From assembly GCA_946404495.1 (NCBI GenBank), contig CAMJDT010000002.1, forward strand, positions 1-64,000: 64,000 bases of DNA, given 5' to 3'. Shown piece after piece: positions 51,598 to 60,466 of this stretch. A program made the translations under genes and the position numbers. Numbering within the stretch: position 1 is the stretch's first letter; each line of letters begins with the position of its first letter. The notes under the pieces are model-generated. The model made no database searches and had not been told where the DNA came from. It saw only the letters and a program-made list of their open reading frames with translations. The stretch comes from an uncultured Bacteroidales bacterium. Its GTDB lineage: Bacteria > Bacteroidota > Bacteroidia > Bacteroidales > Paludibacteraceae.

Positions 51598-52713
51598 TGC
51601 TTTCAGCTCCGTGACGATATAGTTCAATTGCTCTTCGGTCAGTTCGGTATGCATCGGCAACGATAGCACGCACTCGGTCAACCGTTCGGCTACCGGGAAA
51701 TCTCCTTCGCGATAGCGCGGATCCTGATAGGCTTTCTGCATATGCAGCGGAACGGGGTAGTATACCATCGAAGGGATACCCTTCTCCTTGAGATGCTGCT
51801 GGATACGGTCGCGGTCTGCGCCTACGACGCGGAGCGTATACTGGTGGAATACATGCGAAGACTGCGGCAGACGTCCGGGCACGAGGAATCGCGGGTCATC
51901 ACGGAGTGCCTCGTCGTAGTAAGCTGCAGCCCGATTGCGGGCAGCGGTGTACTCATCGAGGTGAGATAGTTTGACATCCAGAATTGCTGCCTGAATACTG
52001 TCGAGACGTGAGTTGACACCCACGAAATCGTGGTGGTAGCGCACCTTGCAACCGTGGTTGGCGATCGCCGTGATCTGTTCGGCGAGGGCATCGTCGTCGG
52101 TAAAGAGGGCGCCTCCGTCACCGTAGCAACCGAGGTTCTTAGAGGGGAAGAAACTGGTACAACCGATATGTCCGATGGTGCCGGCTTGACGGGTGGTACC
52201 GTCGCTGAAGCGGTAGGTGGCACCGATAGCCTGGCAGGCATCTTCCACGATGTAGAGTCCGTGCTCGTGAGCAAGATTCATCAGCGGCTCCATGTCGGCG
52301 CACTGACCAAACAGATGCACCGGCACGATGGCTTTGGTACGCGGGGTAATGGCTTTGCGCACGGCCTCGACGCTCATATTCATCGTGTCCCAATCCACAT
52401 CGACTACGACGGGTGTTAGTCCCAACAGAGCGACCACTTCGGCCGTTGCGATGAAGGTGAACGTGGGCGTGATGACTTCGTCACCGGGCTTGAGTCCCAA
52501 GGCCATCAGTGCGATCTGCAGTGCATCGGTACCATTGCCTACGGCGATGACGTGTTTGGCACCCGTATATGCCTCCAGGTGCTCCTGAAAACGTTTTACC
52601 TGCGGACCTTTGACAAAGGCGGTGGAGTCAATCACCTCCTGAATGGCGTGGTCGATATCCGGCTGTATGTGTTCGTACTGGGTCTTAAGATCGACCATTT
52701 GAATCGTTTTCAT
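51595..52713 (-). CDS. DegT/DnrJ/EryC1/StrS-family sugar aminotransferase
   Basis: The 372-residue PLP enzyme has KHVIAVGNGTDALQIALMALGLKPGDEVITP, EDACQAIGATY and the PLP lysine in SFFPSKNLGCYGDGGALFT. This family transaminates keto-sugar nucleotides for surface polysaccharides. No other sugar-nucleotide genes are nearby, so the substrate is open. It starts with an ATGA overlap on the YbbR-like gene. Confidence 0.92.
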   Translation of the reverse strand: MKTIQMVDLKTQYEHIQPDIDHAIQEVIDSTAFVKGPQVKRFQEHLEAYTGAKHVIAVGNGTDALQIALMALGLKPGDEVITPTFTFIATAEVVALLGLTPVVVDVDWDTMNMSVEAVRKAITPRTKAIVPVHLFGQCADMEPLMNLAHEHGLYIVEDACQAIGATYRFSDGTTRQAGTIGHIGCTSFFPSKNLGCYGDGGALFTDDDALAEQITAIANHGCKVRYHHDFVGVNSRLDSIQAAILDVKLSHLDEYTAARNRAAAYYDEALRDDPRFLVPGRLPQSSHVFHQYTLRVVGADRDRIQQHLKEKGIPSMVYYPVPLHMQKAYQDPRYREGDFPVAERLTECVLSLPMHTELTEEQLNYIVTELKA

Positions 52714-53357
52714 ATCTCAACAATATACTCTACTTTCTCGGGTTTGACATTGGTGCAGCGGGCTTTCTTGTTTTTGACCTCCACTTGCACTTTGATAGCA
52801 TCAGCAGGATTCTTGGGGTAGTCGCAATAGACATCGATATCGTTTTCCGTTACGTCGCGATACTGATCCAGGCGCACCTGGAGTGTCACCTCCACGGTGT
52901 TGGGGAACAGATGCATGCGTTTGCCCTTCGGCACATTGCGTACACGCACGGGTACGGATAGTATCTTCTCGGTACGCGGGTGCGAATAGGCAATACGGAT
53001 GTACTCGGGTTCGATGCTTTCCAGACGGCTGGACGGCGGCAGTATATCCTCCACGGCGCCTCGAAGCCTTTCGCCGGTGAGATTGAACTCCCCTTGGTCT
53101 TCCCGGAAGGCATTCTTCAAATCAAAAGTCAGCGAAGGCTTGGAGTTGCGAAAATGGCGTACGTGGTTGCCGTCGTCGAGGATATGAATGCGGATAGAAG
53201 GAGGTAAAGGACTCGACATCTTCACATCGCTCGGGCGGCCGGTGTAGATCATGCGCACCTCCACCGTGTTATCGCGCACGGTATTGAAAGCATGACCCCA
53301 CCAGATAAGCGCTGCCAAGGCCACAAAACCCAAATATGTCAGAATCTTCTTCAGCAT
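52710..53357 (-). CDS. YbbR-like (CdaR-type) membrane-anchored protein
   Basis: One N-terminal membrane anchor (ILTYLGFVALAALIWWGHAFN) is followed by beta-rich YbbR-like domains (VRDNTVEVRMIYTG...; EKILSVPVRVRNVPKGKRM). The order nusB-yajC-ybbR is common in Bacteroidetes. CdaR proteins regulate a diadenylate cyclase in Firmicutes, but no cyclase gene is adjacent, so the function is open. Confidence 0.75.
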   Translation of the reverse strand: MLKKILTYLGFVALAALIWWGHAFNTVRDNTVEVRMIYTGRPSDVKMSSPLPPSIRIHILDDGNHVRHFRNSKPSLTFDLKNAFREDQGEFNLTGERLRGAVEDILPPSSRLESIEPEYIRIAYSHPRTEKILSVPVRVRNVPKGKRMHLFPNTVEVTLQVRLDQYRDVTENDIDVYCDYPKNPADAIKVQVEVKNKKARCTNVKPEKVEYIVEI

Positions 53358-53363
53358 CAGCCA

Positions 53364-53702
53364 TTAGTCCTTAGCGGGAGCGGCTTGCGCATCTTCGGCT
53401 ACGGTATAGATACTACCCTTATCCACCTTGATGCACACGTCTTTGGCAATCTCGATGAGGAAAGTGGTCTCCTGAACTTCTTTGATATAGCCGTAGATAC
53501 CGCCGGCGGTCACGACCTTATCGCCTTTTTTCATGCTCTCGCGTTGCTTCTGCAACTCCTTCTGTTTCTTGGTCTGCGGACGAATCATGAAGAAATAGAA
53601 CACGACGAAGATGAGGATCATCATGATCCAGAAACTCCAGGAACTACCTTGTTGCGCACCGGCTGCGGTTGCGTCTTGCAAAAAAATCAAATCAAAAATC
53701 AT
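53364..53702 (-). CDS. yajC: Preprotein translocase accessory subunit YajC
   Basis: YajC associates with SecDF and the Sec channel. The 112-residue protein has one membrane helix (SFWIMMILIFVVFYFFMIRPQTKKQKE) and the conserved SMKKGDKVVTAGGIYGYIKEV segment. It lies between nusB and the YbbR-like gene. Confidence 0.95.
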   Translation of the reverse strand: MIFDLIFLQDATAAGAQQGSSWSFWIMMILIFVVFYFFMIRPQTKKQKELQKQRESMKKGDKVVTAGGIYGYIKEVQETTFLIEIAKDVCIKVDKGSIYTVAEDAQAAPAKD

Positions 53703-53704
53703 AT

Positions 53705-53737
53705 TAATCTTAAATATTAAATGTTAAATCTTAAATT
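53705..53737. repeat. Heptamer tandem repeat (TTAAATN, 4 units)
   Basis: TTAAATA, TTAAATG, TTAAATC, TTAAATT at 7-bp spacing in the nusB-yajC gap, reaching the nusB stop. Confidence 0.8.
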
Positions 53738-54689
53738 ATTTTATTATCATCGCCTTTGGCAGGGCATCGTTGCGTTTCATCTCGCGTAGTATCTCATCCA
53801 ATATACCGTTGATGAAGAGGTGACTCTTGTCGCCGGAGTACTCTTTGGCAATCTCGAGGTACTCGTTGATGCTCACTTCGAGGGCAATGTTGGGGAAGTT
53901 GATGATCTCGGCCAAGGCAGCCTGGAGGATGATTTTGTCCATGAATGCTACGCGGTCGGGGTCCCAATTCTTGAGGTGTGAGAACACCATTTGTTCGTAC
54001 TCATCCTTGTGCGAGATAGCCTGATGCAGCAGTTCGGTACCGAAGTCCAGTTCGTCCTCTTTCTCAAACATAGGCAACAGTTCCTGGTCGGCTCCGTTCT
54101 CGGGTTGGAAACGCTTGATGGTCTTGATGATATAACTGATGACGAGGTCAGCGTCGGTGGTCCAATTCTGGCGGTCGAGCACGAGTTCCAGCTCGTCTAA
54201 GGCGGATTGCATCGTCTCGCTCTCGCTCATGAGTTCGGTGTAGATACGGCGCCACACTTTCTTGTCGTCCTCGTAGGTGCACTCTTTCAGGGCCAGATAG
54301 TCTTTGTAGAACGCGCTGTCCAGCATTTGCTTGTAGATACCGGCTACGGCGCTAAGTCCTGCGTCCCACTCCAGGTGTTCGTTCTCCATAATATGCCGCA
54401 ACGCTTTGTTCTCAAACATCTGTGCGGCAAACTTATTATCTTGGAATCGCGTGTTGGGTCGGAAGGTGCTGTGCGTCACCTTGGCGCGAGCTGCGGCCTC
54501 CTCGTTTTGCTCCCGTGCATAGCGCGTCAGTTCGTTGACAAAATCCAACAGCATAGCATATAGGCTATAGGTGTCGGAATAGCTTTTCAGCAACTCATGT
54601 CTTGCCTTTAAGGGCGTCTTCTCACCGTCTTTGTAGTACGCGTAGAGGGTCTGTACCACCTTCGTGCGCACCATGTTTCTGTTTATCAT
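53736..54689 (-). CDS. nusB: Transcription antitermination factor NusB (long form)
   Basis: The 317-residue protein begins MINRNMVRTKVVQTLYAYYKDG and ends in a NusB domain (PNIALEVSINEYLEIAKEYSGDKSHLFINGILDEI). The extra ~170 residues between them are usual for Bacteroidetes NusB. It takes part in rRNA antitermination with NusE. It heads a minus-strand run of eleven genes that extends to the FAD/FeS oxidoreductase. Confidence 0.95.
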   Translation of the reverse strand: MINRNMVRTKVVQTLYAYYKDGEKTPLKARHELLKSYSDTYSLYAMLLDFVNELTRYAREQNEEAAARAKVTHSTFRPNTRFQDNKFAAQMFENKALRHIMENEHLEWDAGLSAVAGIYKQMLDSAFYKDYLALKECTYEDDKKVWRRIYTELMSESETMQSALDELELVLDRQNWTTDADLVISYIIKTIKRFQPENGADQELLPMFEKEDELDFGTELLHQAISHKDEYEQMVFSHLKNWDPDRVAFMDKIILQAALAEIINFPNIALEVSINEYLEIAKEYSGDKSHLFINGILDEILREMKRNDALPKAMIIK

Positions 54690-54714
54690 AGGTCAATTGT
54701 ACAAAAATAACGTG

Positions 54715-54746
54715 CAAAATTACAAAAAATTTTTCAATTATGCAAA
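54715..54746 (-). promoter_or_regulatory. Promoter of the nusB operon
   Basis: Minus strand TTTG (54743-54746), spacer CATAATTGAAAAATTTTTTG (20 bp), TAATTTTG (54715-54722). Confidence 0.8.
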
Positions 54747-54751
54747 AAAAT

Positions 54752-54782
54752 TTTGATATCTCAAAAAAAAAATGTAATTTTG
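54752..54782 (+). promoter_or_regulatory. Promoter of the PUR-family gene
   Basis: TTTG (54752-54755), 19-bp A-rich spacer, TAATTTTG (54775-54782). Its -33 box is 5 bp from that of the nusB promoter, so polymerases could compete. Confidence 0.8.
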
Positions 54783-54815
54783 CAGCCTAAAACGAACAAT
54801 AAACTATATCGTTAA

Positions 54816-55229
54816 ATGGAAAATCGTAGATTTGAAGACAAAAAGGAACCCGAAATCGTGTATTCGCGTTCTTTGAAGGCCGGCAAACGAATTTACTATC
54901 TGGATGTGAAGAAGGCTCGCAACGAGGATCTGTATCTTTGCATCACCGAGAGTAAGAAGAAGGCTGCCGGAGAGGAGGAAAACCCGCAGTTTGAGAAGCA
55001 CAAACTCTTCCTGTATAAGGAGGATTTTGCACGCTTCACCGAGGAGCTGAATGACGTGATCAGTTTCGTTAAGAATCAGTTTGGCGAGATTGAGGAGCGC
55101 AAGGAGTGGAGTCCCGCAGCTGAAGCGGAACAACCCGCAGAAGAAACCGAAACCCCGGCTGAGGCCGAGGCTGAGAATGAAGGTGAGGAAAAGAAAAAAA
55201 GTGGATTCTTTGGACGCTTTATGAAATAA
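54816..55229 (+). CDS. DUF3276/PUR-family nucleic-acid-binding protein
   Basis: The 137-residue protein starts with a PUR-alpha-like domain (EIVYSRSLKAGKRIYYLDVKKARNEDLYLCITESKK; FEKHKLFLYKEDFARF) and ends in an acidic, Glu/Ala-rich tail with KKKSGFFGRFMK. PUR proteins bind single-stranded nucleic acid. Its role in Bacteroidetes is not settled. The 3' end overlaps coaBC by 11 bp in convergent orientation. Confidence 0.88.
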   Translation: MENRRFEDKKEPEIVYSRSLKAGKRIYYLDVKKARNEDLYLCITESKKKAAGEEENPQFEKHKLFLYKEDFARFTEELNDVISFVKNQFGEIEERKEWSPAAEAEQPAEETETPAEAEAENEGEEKKKSGFFGRFMK

Positions 55230-56436
55230 GCATCTGCTCGATAATCTCTTCCGCTACTGCCTCTTTCGAAAGAAGGGGGCAGTCTTTTTTCGTGCCGTCC
55301 TTATGGAAGATAGTCACCTTGTTGGTGTCGGTACCGAATCCGGCTCCGGTGTCGCGGAGCGAGTTGAGGACGATCAGATCGAGGTTCTTCTTGCTGAGTT
55401 TGGCTTGGGCGTTGGCTTGCTCATGTTGGGTCTCGAGGGCAAATCCGACGAGGCGTTGCTCTGCACGTTTAGACCTGCCTAATGAAGCAGCGATGTCGCG
55501 CGTTGGACGAAGCTTGAGCGTGAGGGTGTCGCCCTCTCGCTTGATTTTCTCGTCGGCAACCTCTTCGGGCATGAAATCCGCCACAGCCGCACAAAGTATA
55601 CCTATGTCAGCGCTCTGCCATTCCTGTTCGGCTGCAGCCGCCATCTCGAGGGCTGTCCGGACAGGGATAGTCTCAATCGTTCCCGTCTTACTGAGCGCAG
55701 GGAATGCCTGCGGAACGGGTACGGTGACCGGACCGCACACCAACCGTACGTCAGCACCTTTTCTATAACACGTGCGCGCGAGCGCGAACGCCATCTTGCC
55801 GGTAGAGTAGTTGGAGATAAAGCGTACCGGATCGATCTTCTCCTGCGTAGGTCCTGCCGTGATAAGCACGCGCTTACCGCTCAGCGGTTTGGGCGAAAGA
55901 GCGTACTTAAGGGCTTCGATGATCCTATCCGCTTCGGGCATCCTTCCTTTCCCCTCGCTGCCGCAGGCCAGAAAACCGGAGACGCAGTCCATCATCATGA
56001 TATTTTCGGTCTCGCTCAGTAAATTCATCGCACGCTGCGTAGCGGGGTTGAGGTACATCTTATCGTTCATGGCCGGCGCGATGACAACAGGTTTGCGCAT
56101 AGCGGCAAAGGTGGTTGTCAGCGCATCGTCGGCAATGCCGGAAGCTATCTTGCCGAGCACATTGGCGGTAGCCGGCGCGATGATCATCGCATCTGCCCAC
56201 TCAGGCAACGAGATATGCTCGGTGGCGTGTTCGTTGATCGCCGCAAACACATCGCTATAGACTCGCGCTCCGCTCAGGGTCTGCAGCGTCAGTTCGGTAA
56301 CAAACTCCAAAGCATGCTTGGTTGTGGTCACACGAACGGCTGCTCCCTGTCGGATCAGTTCGCGAATCATCTCGGGAATCTTATAGGCAGCAATGCCGCC
56401 CGAAATGCCAACTACGATATGTTTGCCCTGTAGCAT
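55219..56436 (-). CDS. coaBC: Bifunctional phosphopantothenoylcysteine synthetase/decarboxylase
   Basis: CoaBC performs two steps of coenzyme A synthesis. The N-terminal CoaC flavoprotein part (GISGGIAAYKIPEMIREL, PAMNDKMY, SGFLACGSEGKGRMPE) is followed by CoaB (VLITAGPTQEKIDPVRFISNYSTGKMA, LVGFALET). The 405-residue length is normal. Its ATG overlaps the rpoZ stop by 1 bp (TGATG). Confidence 0.97.
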   Translation of the reverse strand: MLQGKHIVVGISGGIAAYKIPEMIRELIRQGAAVRVTTTKHALEFVTELTLQTLSGARVYSDVFAAINEHATEHISLPEWADAMIIAPATANVLGKIASGIADDALTTTFAAMRKPVVIAPAMNDKMYLNPATQRAMNLLSETENIMMMDCVSGFLACGSEGKGRMPEADRIIEALKYALSPKPLSGKRVLITAGPTQEKIDPVRFISNYSTGKMAFALARTCYRKGADVRLVCGPVTVPVPQAFPALSKTGTIETIPVRTALEMAAAAEQEWQSADIGILCAAVADFMPEEVADEKIKREGDTLTLKLRPTRDIAASLGRSKRAEQRLVGFALETQHEQANAQAKLSKKNLDLIVLNSLRDTGAGFGTDTNKVTIFHKDGTKKDCPLLSKEAVAEEIIEQMLIS

Positions 56437-56774
56437 CAGAGACTCTTCAACTGTTCGTCCTTCGAGCCTATACGGTAGAGTAGGGCACCGTCGATAAACT
56501 CCTGCGTAGCAATCAGGGTCGGCTTGGGCATACGCTCGTAACTGCGCGAGATCTCAATTTGCTCCTTGTTCTCGTAGGCGTCATCCAATGCGTCTTGGGG
56601 TTGCGAGAAGTCCTGCAACTTAGCATCCAACTCTTTCTTCAGGGCGTTGGCAATTTGGTTGGCACGTTTGCCGATGATAGCAACGGTCTCATATACGTTT
56701 CCGACTTTCTCGGTTAGGCTGTTCATGTCCCGTGTAATCGTATTCTTCGGGGCTTTGGTCTTTTTGTAATCCAT
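56436..56774 (-). CDS. rpoZ: RNA polymerase omega subunit (Bacteroidetes type)
   Basis: The 112-residue protein contains NVYETVAIIGKRANQIANALKKEL and a C-terminal segment typical of the diverged Bacteroidetes RpoZ family. Omega helps assemble RNA polymerase. It lies between bamD and coaBC, the usual neighbourhood in this phylum. Confidence 0.85.
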   Translation of the reverse strand: MDYKKTKAPKNTITRDMNSLTEKVGNVYETVAIIGKRANQIANALKKELDAKLQDFSQPQDALDDAYENKEQIEISRSYERMPKPTLIATQEFIDGALLYRIGSKDEQLKSL

Positions 56775-56803
56775 TTTTTTATGTAGTAATTTATGTTAAT
56801 TCC

Positions 56804-57604
56804 TTATTTATCCAATATCTTCTTGATTTCTTTCTCCATCCGATCGGCTTCCTTGAGGTGCTTGCTCTCAGGATAGTCGGTCTTGAAGTTATAGTATTCG
56901 TCTTCTGTATCGCGAGCGCGATCACGCTGCTTGCTATCGACAGAGTTCATCATTTGCTGGTATTTGGAGGCCAGAATGTACCAACTCAGTTCCTCGCGGT
57001 AACTGTTGTTAGGGTAGTTCTTGAGCGCATTCTTCGCCGTGATCTCGCAACTGAGGTAGTTGTTACCGAGGTAGGTGCCGAGGTTGTAATACAGCTTCGC
57101 ATTCTGCAGCTCCTTATAGGCCAACCGATCGTACAGTTCGAACATCTCCTGATATGCCTGCTCGGCGTAGGGACTCTCGGGGAACAGTTCCACAAACTGC
57201 TCAAAGGCTTGGATGGCTTTCTTGGTATCCGTCTGATCCAGCCGTGCGTCGGGAGCATCCATGTAATAGCAGTGTCCCATGTGGAAACGTGCCTCGATGG
57301 CGTAGCGACCCTTTGGATAGTTGCGCAGATAAGCCTCGTAATAACCGGCTGCAGAGGTGTATTGCTTTTGGCCCAGATAACTGCGAGCCAGATAGGTAAG
57401 CACTTCCTGTGCACGCTCCGTGCCGCGATAGTAAGGCGATACGTCCTCCAATAGTGTGAGCGAACGACTGTACTTTCCCTCGTTGAAATACTCCAGTGCT
57501 TTGTCGTATTTCAGATCCGGGTCGTGGGATTTAAGCAACTTCTGATAGTCGCTGCAACCCGCCAACACCGCCGTCATCAATACTATGTATATAATCCTCT
57601 TCAA
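56804..57604 (-). CDS. bamD: Outer membrane protein assembly factor BamD
   Basis: This lipoprotein (KRIIYIVLMTAVLAGC) has TPR repeats (YDKALEYFNEGKYSRSLTLLEDVSPYYRG; GYYEAYLRNYPKGRYAIEARFHMGHCYY) of the BamD/YfiO family that works with BamA to insert beta-barrels. The 266-residue length is normal. The start is TTG at 57604, since no ATG lies before the signal peptide. Confidence 0.92.
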   Translation of the reverse strand: MKRIIYIVLMTAVLAGCSDYQKLLKSHDPDLKYDKALEYFNEGKYSRSLTLLEDVSPYYRGTERAQEVLTYLARSYLGQKQYTSAAGYYEAYLRNYPKGRYAIEARFHMGHCYYMDAPDARLDQTDTKKAIQAFEQFVELFPESPYAEQAYQEMFELYDRLAYKELQNAKLYYNLGTYLGNNYLSCEITAKNALKNYPNNSYREELSWYILASKYQQMMNSVDSKQRDRARDTEDEYYNFKTDYPESKHLKEADRMEKEIKKILDK

Positions 57605-57630
57605 GGTGTAATTTGTAATTATAATTTTTT

Positions 57631-58647
57631 TTAATTATCCCAGTTTTCGCTGGTTATAACTTGCATTCCATCGGGTGTGCCAATGATGAGGTATGCCTTC
57701 GCTCCTGCGCGTTGGATGAGTTCCAGCGCTCCTTGCGGTCCTAATACCATGCAGGCTGTGGCCAAGGCATCTGCCTTCATGCAACTCTCTGCTACGACGG
57801 TCGCGCTGAGTAGATTGTGCTGCACGGGATAGCCGTTGCGCGGGTCGATGGTGTGACTGCGTTTCTCCGTACCCTCGTAATAGAAGCGGCGGTAGTTACC
57901 GCTTGTTGCCATCGAGATATGCGTGGTGCGAATCGTATCCTGCAGTTCCTGCGACAGATTATCGGCATCATCGACGGGTTTGGTCACTCCTACCGTCCAC
58001 GGTTTGCCCCACTGATTCACACCTTCGGCCACAATTTCGCCGCCTATGTCAACCAGGTAGTTGCCGCAGTGCTGCTTGAGGTAGTCGGCTACGCGGTCAC
58101 AAGCAAAGCCTTTGGCTATCGCGCTTAGGTCCAACTGCACCCGCTCGTCGAAGCGGTACAGATGTCCCTCGTGCAGGTCGGTGAGTTGGTATCCCACAAA
58201 CTGCCGGATACTATCCACCTCGCGGCTATCCGTCAAGTGCTCACCGTTGGGCGTGATACCGAATCCCCAGTAGTTGACCAGCGGTGCTACGGTGATGTCG
58301 AAGGCACCGTAACTCATCTCGCTGACGGCGATAGCCTCACGATAGACGGTCTCAAAGAGCGGTGTCACCGTAACCTCTTCACCCCGATTGATGCGGCTCA
58401 CGACGGAGAAGGGATTGAACATACTCAGCGTCGTATCCACTTCTCGTAGCCGTGCCATGATCCCCGCCTCGAGGTCTTCGGATGCTTCGTAGCGGATGTT
58501 GTAGTAGGTGCCGAATACGGTACCCTGGTTGCGGTAATAGCGCATTGCCTGCACTTCGTCTTGAGGCCACAGTAACAAAAGCGATGCCGCAAAGAGCAGA
58601 GGTATCCCTGCTAACAACATCCTCTTATTGCGCGTACTTGCATCCAT
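57631..58647 (-). CDS. apbE: FAD:protein FMN transferase ApbE
   Basis: A signal anchor (KRMLLAGIPLLFAASLLLLW) leads into the ApbE domain: GTVFGTYYNIRYEA, LREVDTTLSMFNPFS, QLDLSAIAKGFACDRVADYL, DIGGEIVAEG and HTIDPRNGYPV. ApbE attaches FMN to threonines of extracytoplasmic electron carriers such as NqrB/C and RnfG. No such target is in the window. 338 residues, normal length. Confidence 0.95.
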   Translation of the reverse strand: MDASTRNKRMLLAGIPLLFAASLLLLWPQDEVQAMRYYRNQGTVFGTYYNIRYEASEDLEAGIMARLREVDTTLSMFNPFSVVSRINRGEEVTVTPLFETVYREAIAVSEMSYGAFDITVAPLVNYWGFGITPNGEHLTDSREVDSIRQFVGYQLTDLHEGHLYRFDERVQLDLSAIAKGFACDRVADYLKQHCGNYLVDIGGEIVAEGVNQWGKPWTVGVTKPVDDADNLSQELQDTIRTTHISMATSGNYRRFYYEGTEKRSHTIDPRNGYPVQHNLLSATVVAESCMKADALATACMVLGPQGALELIQRAGAKAYLIIGTPDGMQVITSENWDN

Positions 58648-58664
58648 GGGTCAACGATCGACTC

Positions 58665-59495
58665 TTAGAACCAGATTCCAAGTCCGATTGTTCCGTTGAG
58701 TGTTTGATCGGTTTTTACCCAGTTCGGATCTCCGGCCTTGACAAAGATATTCCCTTTTTGCATAGCGCTCGGCTTCATCATACCCTGTGCAAACAGGGTC
58801 AGCGAGCAGGCATCCCAGGCCCACTCTTTCTCCACTCTGAGTGACAGGCATTGTACGGCAAAACCTTCGTTACCGTAGATGTATTCACTCGTCCAAGGCG
58901 AGAAACCGATATTGCCATTCAAGGTCAGACCGATGTTTTCGAAGGTGTACTTATAGCCCAACTCCAGATACGACGAGTAGGCGCGGTGCAAGGTGCTGTC
59001 CTCATCCGTGCGTTCGTCGCGACCGGCTACCGTGGTATACCAGTTAATATACACTCCGGCTTTTTCGTGCAGTTCGCTGAAATCATATCCACCAAACACT
59101 TCCGTACACGATGTGGCATCCTCTGCAACCACGGTGTTGATGTTCTTCCATGAGAAGAAGTTACTGCCGTCGCAGTAGTAGTAATGCGTGAATCCCACCG
59201 TAAAACCGTGTACACCAAAGGTGGCCGTCAGATCCAGTTCCGGCACGAAGGTGGTCTCTTTGTTGAAGAACCAATCCGAGGCACCGATATTACCCCAGGC
59301 GTTGAAGTCAAACCATGTGTGTTCGCCTTCGTATCCCACACTCACGGAGGGCTGCAGGTTCAATCCGCCGCAGTAGTTACCGCGCCAGATATACGTACTC
59401 TGTAACTCGGCTCCCGCCTCATAGGTGAAGGCCACTTCGCTCTTCACCGTCATCGCTCCTAAGAGCGCAATCAAAACAAGTAATCCTTTTTTCAA
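58665..59495 (-). CDS. Outer-membrane-type beta-barrel protein, paralogue 1
   Basis: The TTG at 59495 gives a clean signal peptide (MKKGLLVLIALLGAMTVKS) directly after the heptamer repeat; the track start lies six codons upstream. The 276-residue body is made of alternating strands ending in GIGLWF-like GTIGLGIWF, a barrel terminus. The segment TYIWRGNYCGGLNLQPSVSVGYEG has a close counterpart in the next gene, so the two are paralogues. Function is unknown. Confidence 0.75.
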   Translation of the reverse strand: MKKGLLVLIALLGAMTVKSEVAFTYEAGAELQSTYIWRGNYCGGLNLQPSVSVGYEGEHTWFDFNAWGNIGASDWFFNKETTFVPELDLTATFGVHGFTVGFTHYYYCDGSNFFSWKNINTVVAEDATSCTEVFGGYDFSELHEKAGVYINWYTTVAGRDERTDEDSTLHRAYSSYLELGYKYTFENIGLTLNGNIGFSPWTSEYIYGNEGFAVQCLSLRVEKEWAWDACSLTLFAQGMMKPSAMQKGNIFVKAGDPNWVKTDQTLNGTIGLGIWF

Positions 59496-59508
59496 TGTCG
59501 TAAAAAAT

Positions 59509-59532
59509 ATCAATTATCAATTATCAATTATT
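59509..59532. repeat. Heptamer tandem repeat (ATCAATT x3)
   Basis: Three perfect units between the two barrel genes, covering the stop of paralogue 2. Confidence 0.85.
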
Positions 59533-60460
59533 TCAGGTAAAATCCGCATCCTACATTCCACAGGATCTGTCGTCCTCCGTTGACACTACCGAGCCCTTTG
59601 GCGTTGGTGGCGATGTCATAGGGGTTCAGCATCATGTTAGCAAATGCAGTCATATAGACATGATTGCTCAGATCCCAAGCGCGGATCAGTTTGACGCTTG
59701 CGTTGTTGACGGCAAAGTCGCCTTTGAATCCCGTGTACAGACTCTTAGCCGGCGTGAAACCGAGACGAGCCTCGAGGGTCAACTCCCAGGGCAACTTAAA
59801 GTCGTAGCCTAATTCAATATACGTACTGTATGCACGCTTCAATTCGCCAGTCAAGGCATCGTAGTAGCCGTCACGTCCCCAAGTACGGGTGCAGACTAAG
59901 ATGCTCAATGGTAACTTGCTGGATACCTTATACTTAACGCGCCACTCCGTGGTGATACCGCCTCCGCCGGGTTCGTGGTTGGCAAAGTCAAAGAAACGGC
60001 TGTTCTCACCCCGTTGCGAACTCAAAATCGGGTCGGGAATACGGTCGAAGTAATACATGTGCATAAACAGCACTGTCAGTCCCCAACGACTGAATCCGAT
60101 TGTCATATCCACCTCGGGATTGAAGGCGATGTCGTGAGCCAAGGTGCGGCTCTTGAACGTCCAATCCGTAGCGCCTATGTTCCACCACATATCCAGGAAC
60201 AATCCCTCATAGCCGACCATAAAATCAGCCTGAATGCCCAAGCCGCCTACATACAGTCCGCGCCAGATATAGTTGCTAACCACGTCGGCTCCTACATTCC
60301 ACATCAGTCCCATCCGTTTGGGGTAGGGGTCGAGCCATTGACTCTTAGGCTGAATCATATTATCGTCAGCCTCTTGTGCGTGCGCGCTTATGCACGCGAA
60401 ATTGCATACAAGGAGCGCCCCGATTAATAGGACGTTCCACTTACAGGGTGTGTTTTTCAT
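59528..60460 (-). CDS. Outer-membrane-type beta-barrel protein, paralogue 2
   Basis: The 310-residue protein has a signal peptide (about residues 1-28, ending SAHA) and beta strands ending in VGCGFYLK. NYIWRGLYVGGLGIQADFMVGYEGLF, WWNIGATDWTFKSRT and RAYSTYIELGYDFKL align with corresponding parts of paralogue 1. The pair probably arose by tandem duplication. They are followed by apbE in the same operon. Confidence 0.75.
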   Translation of the reverse strand: MKNTPCKWNVLLIGALLVCNFACISAHAQEADDNMIQPKSQWLDPYPKRMGLMWNVGADVVSNYIWRGLYVGGLGIQADFMVGYEGLFLDMWWNIGATDWTFKSRTLAHDIAFNPEVDMTIGFSRWGLTVLFMHMYYFDRIPDPILSSQRGENSRFFDFANHEPGGGGITTEWRVKYKVSSKLPLSILVCTRTWGRDGYYDALTGELKRAYSTYIELGYDFKLPWELTLEARLGFTPAKSLYTGFKGDFAVNNASVKLIRAWDLSNHVYMTAFANMMLNPYDIATNAKGLGSVNGGRQILWNVGCGFYLK

Positions 60461-60466
60461 ATCTGC

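Noticed and set aside
52710-53357. Cyclic-di-AMP regulatory module suggested by the CdaR-like protein
   Set aside because: No diadenylate cyclase gene is adjacent; the nusB-yajC neighbourhood indicates only the generic YbbR-like family.
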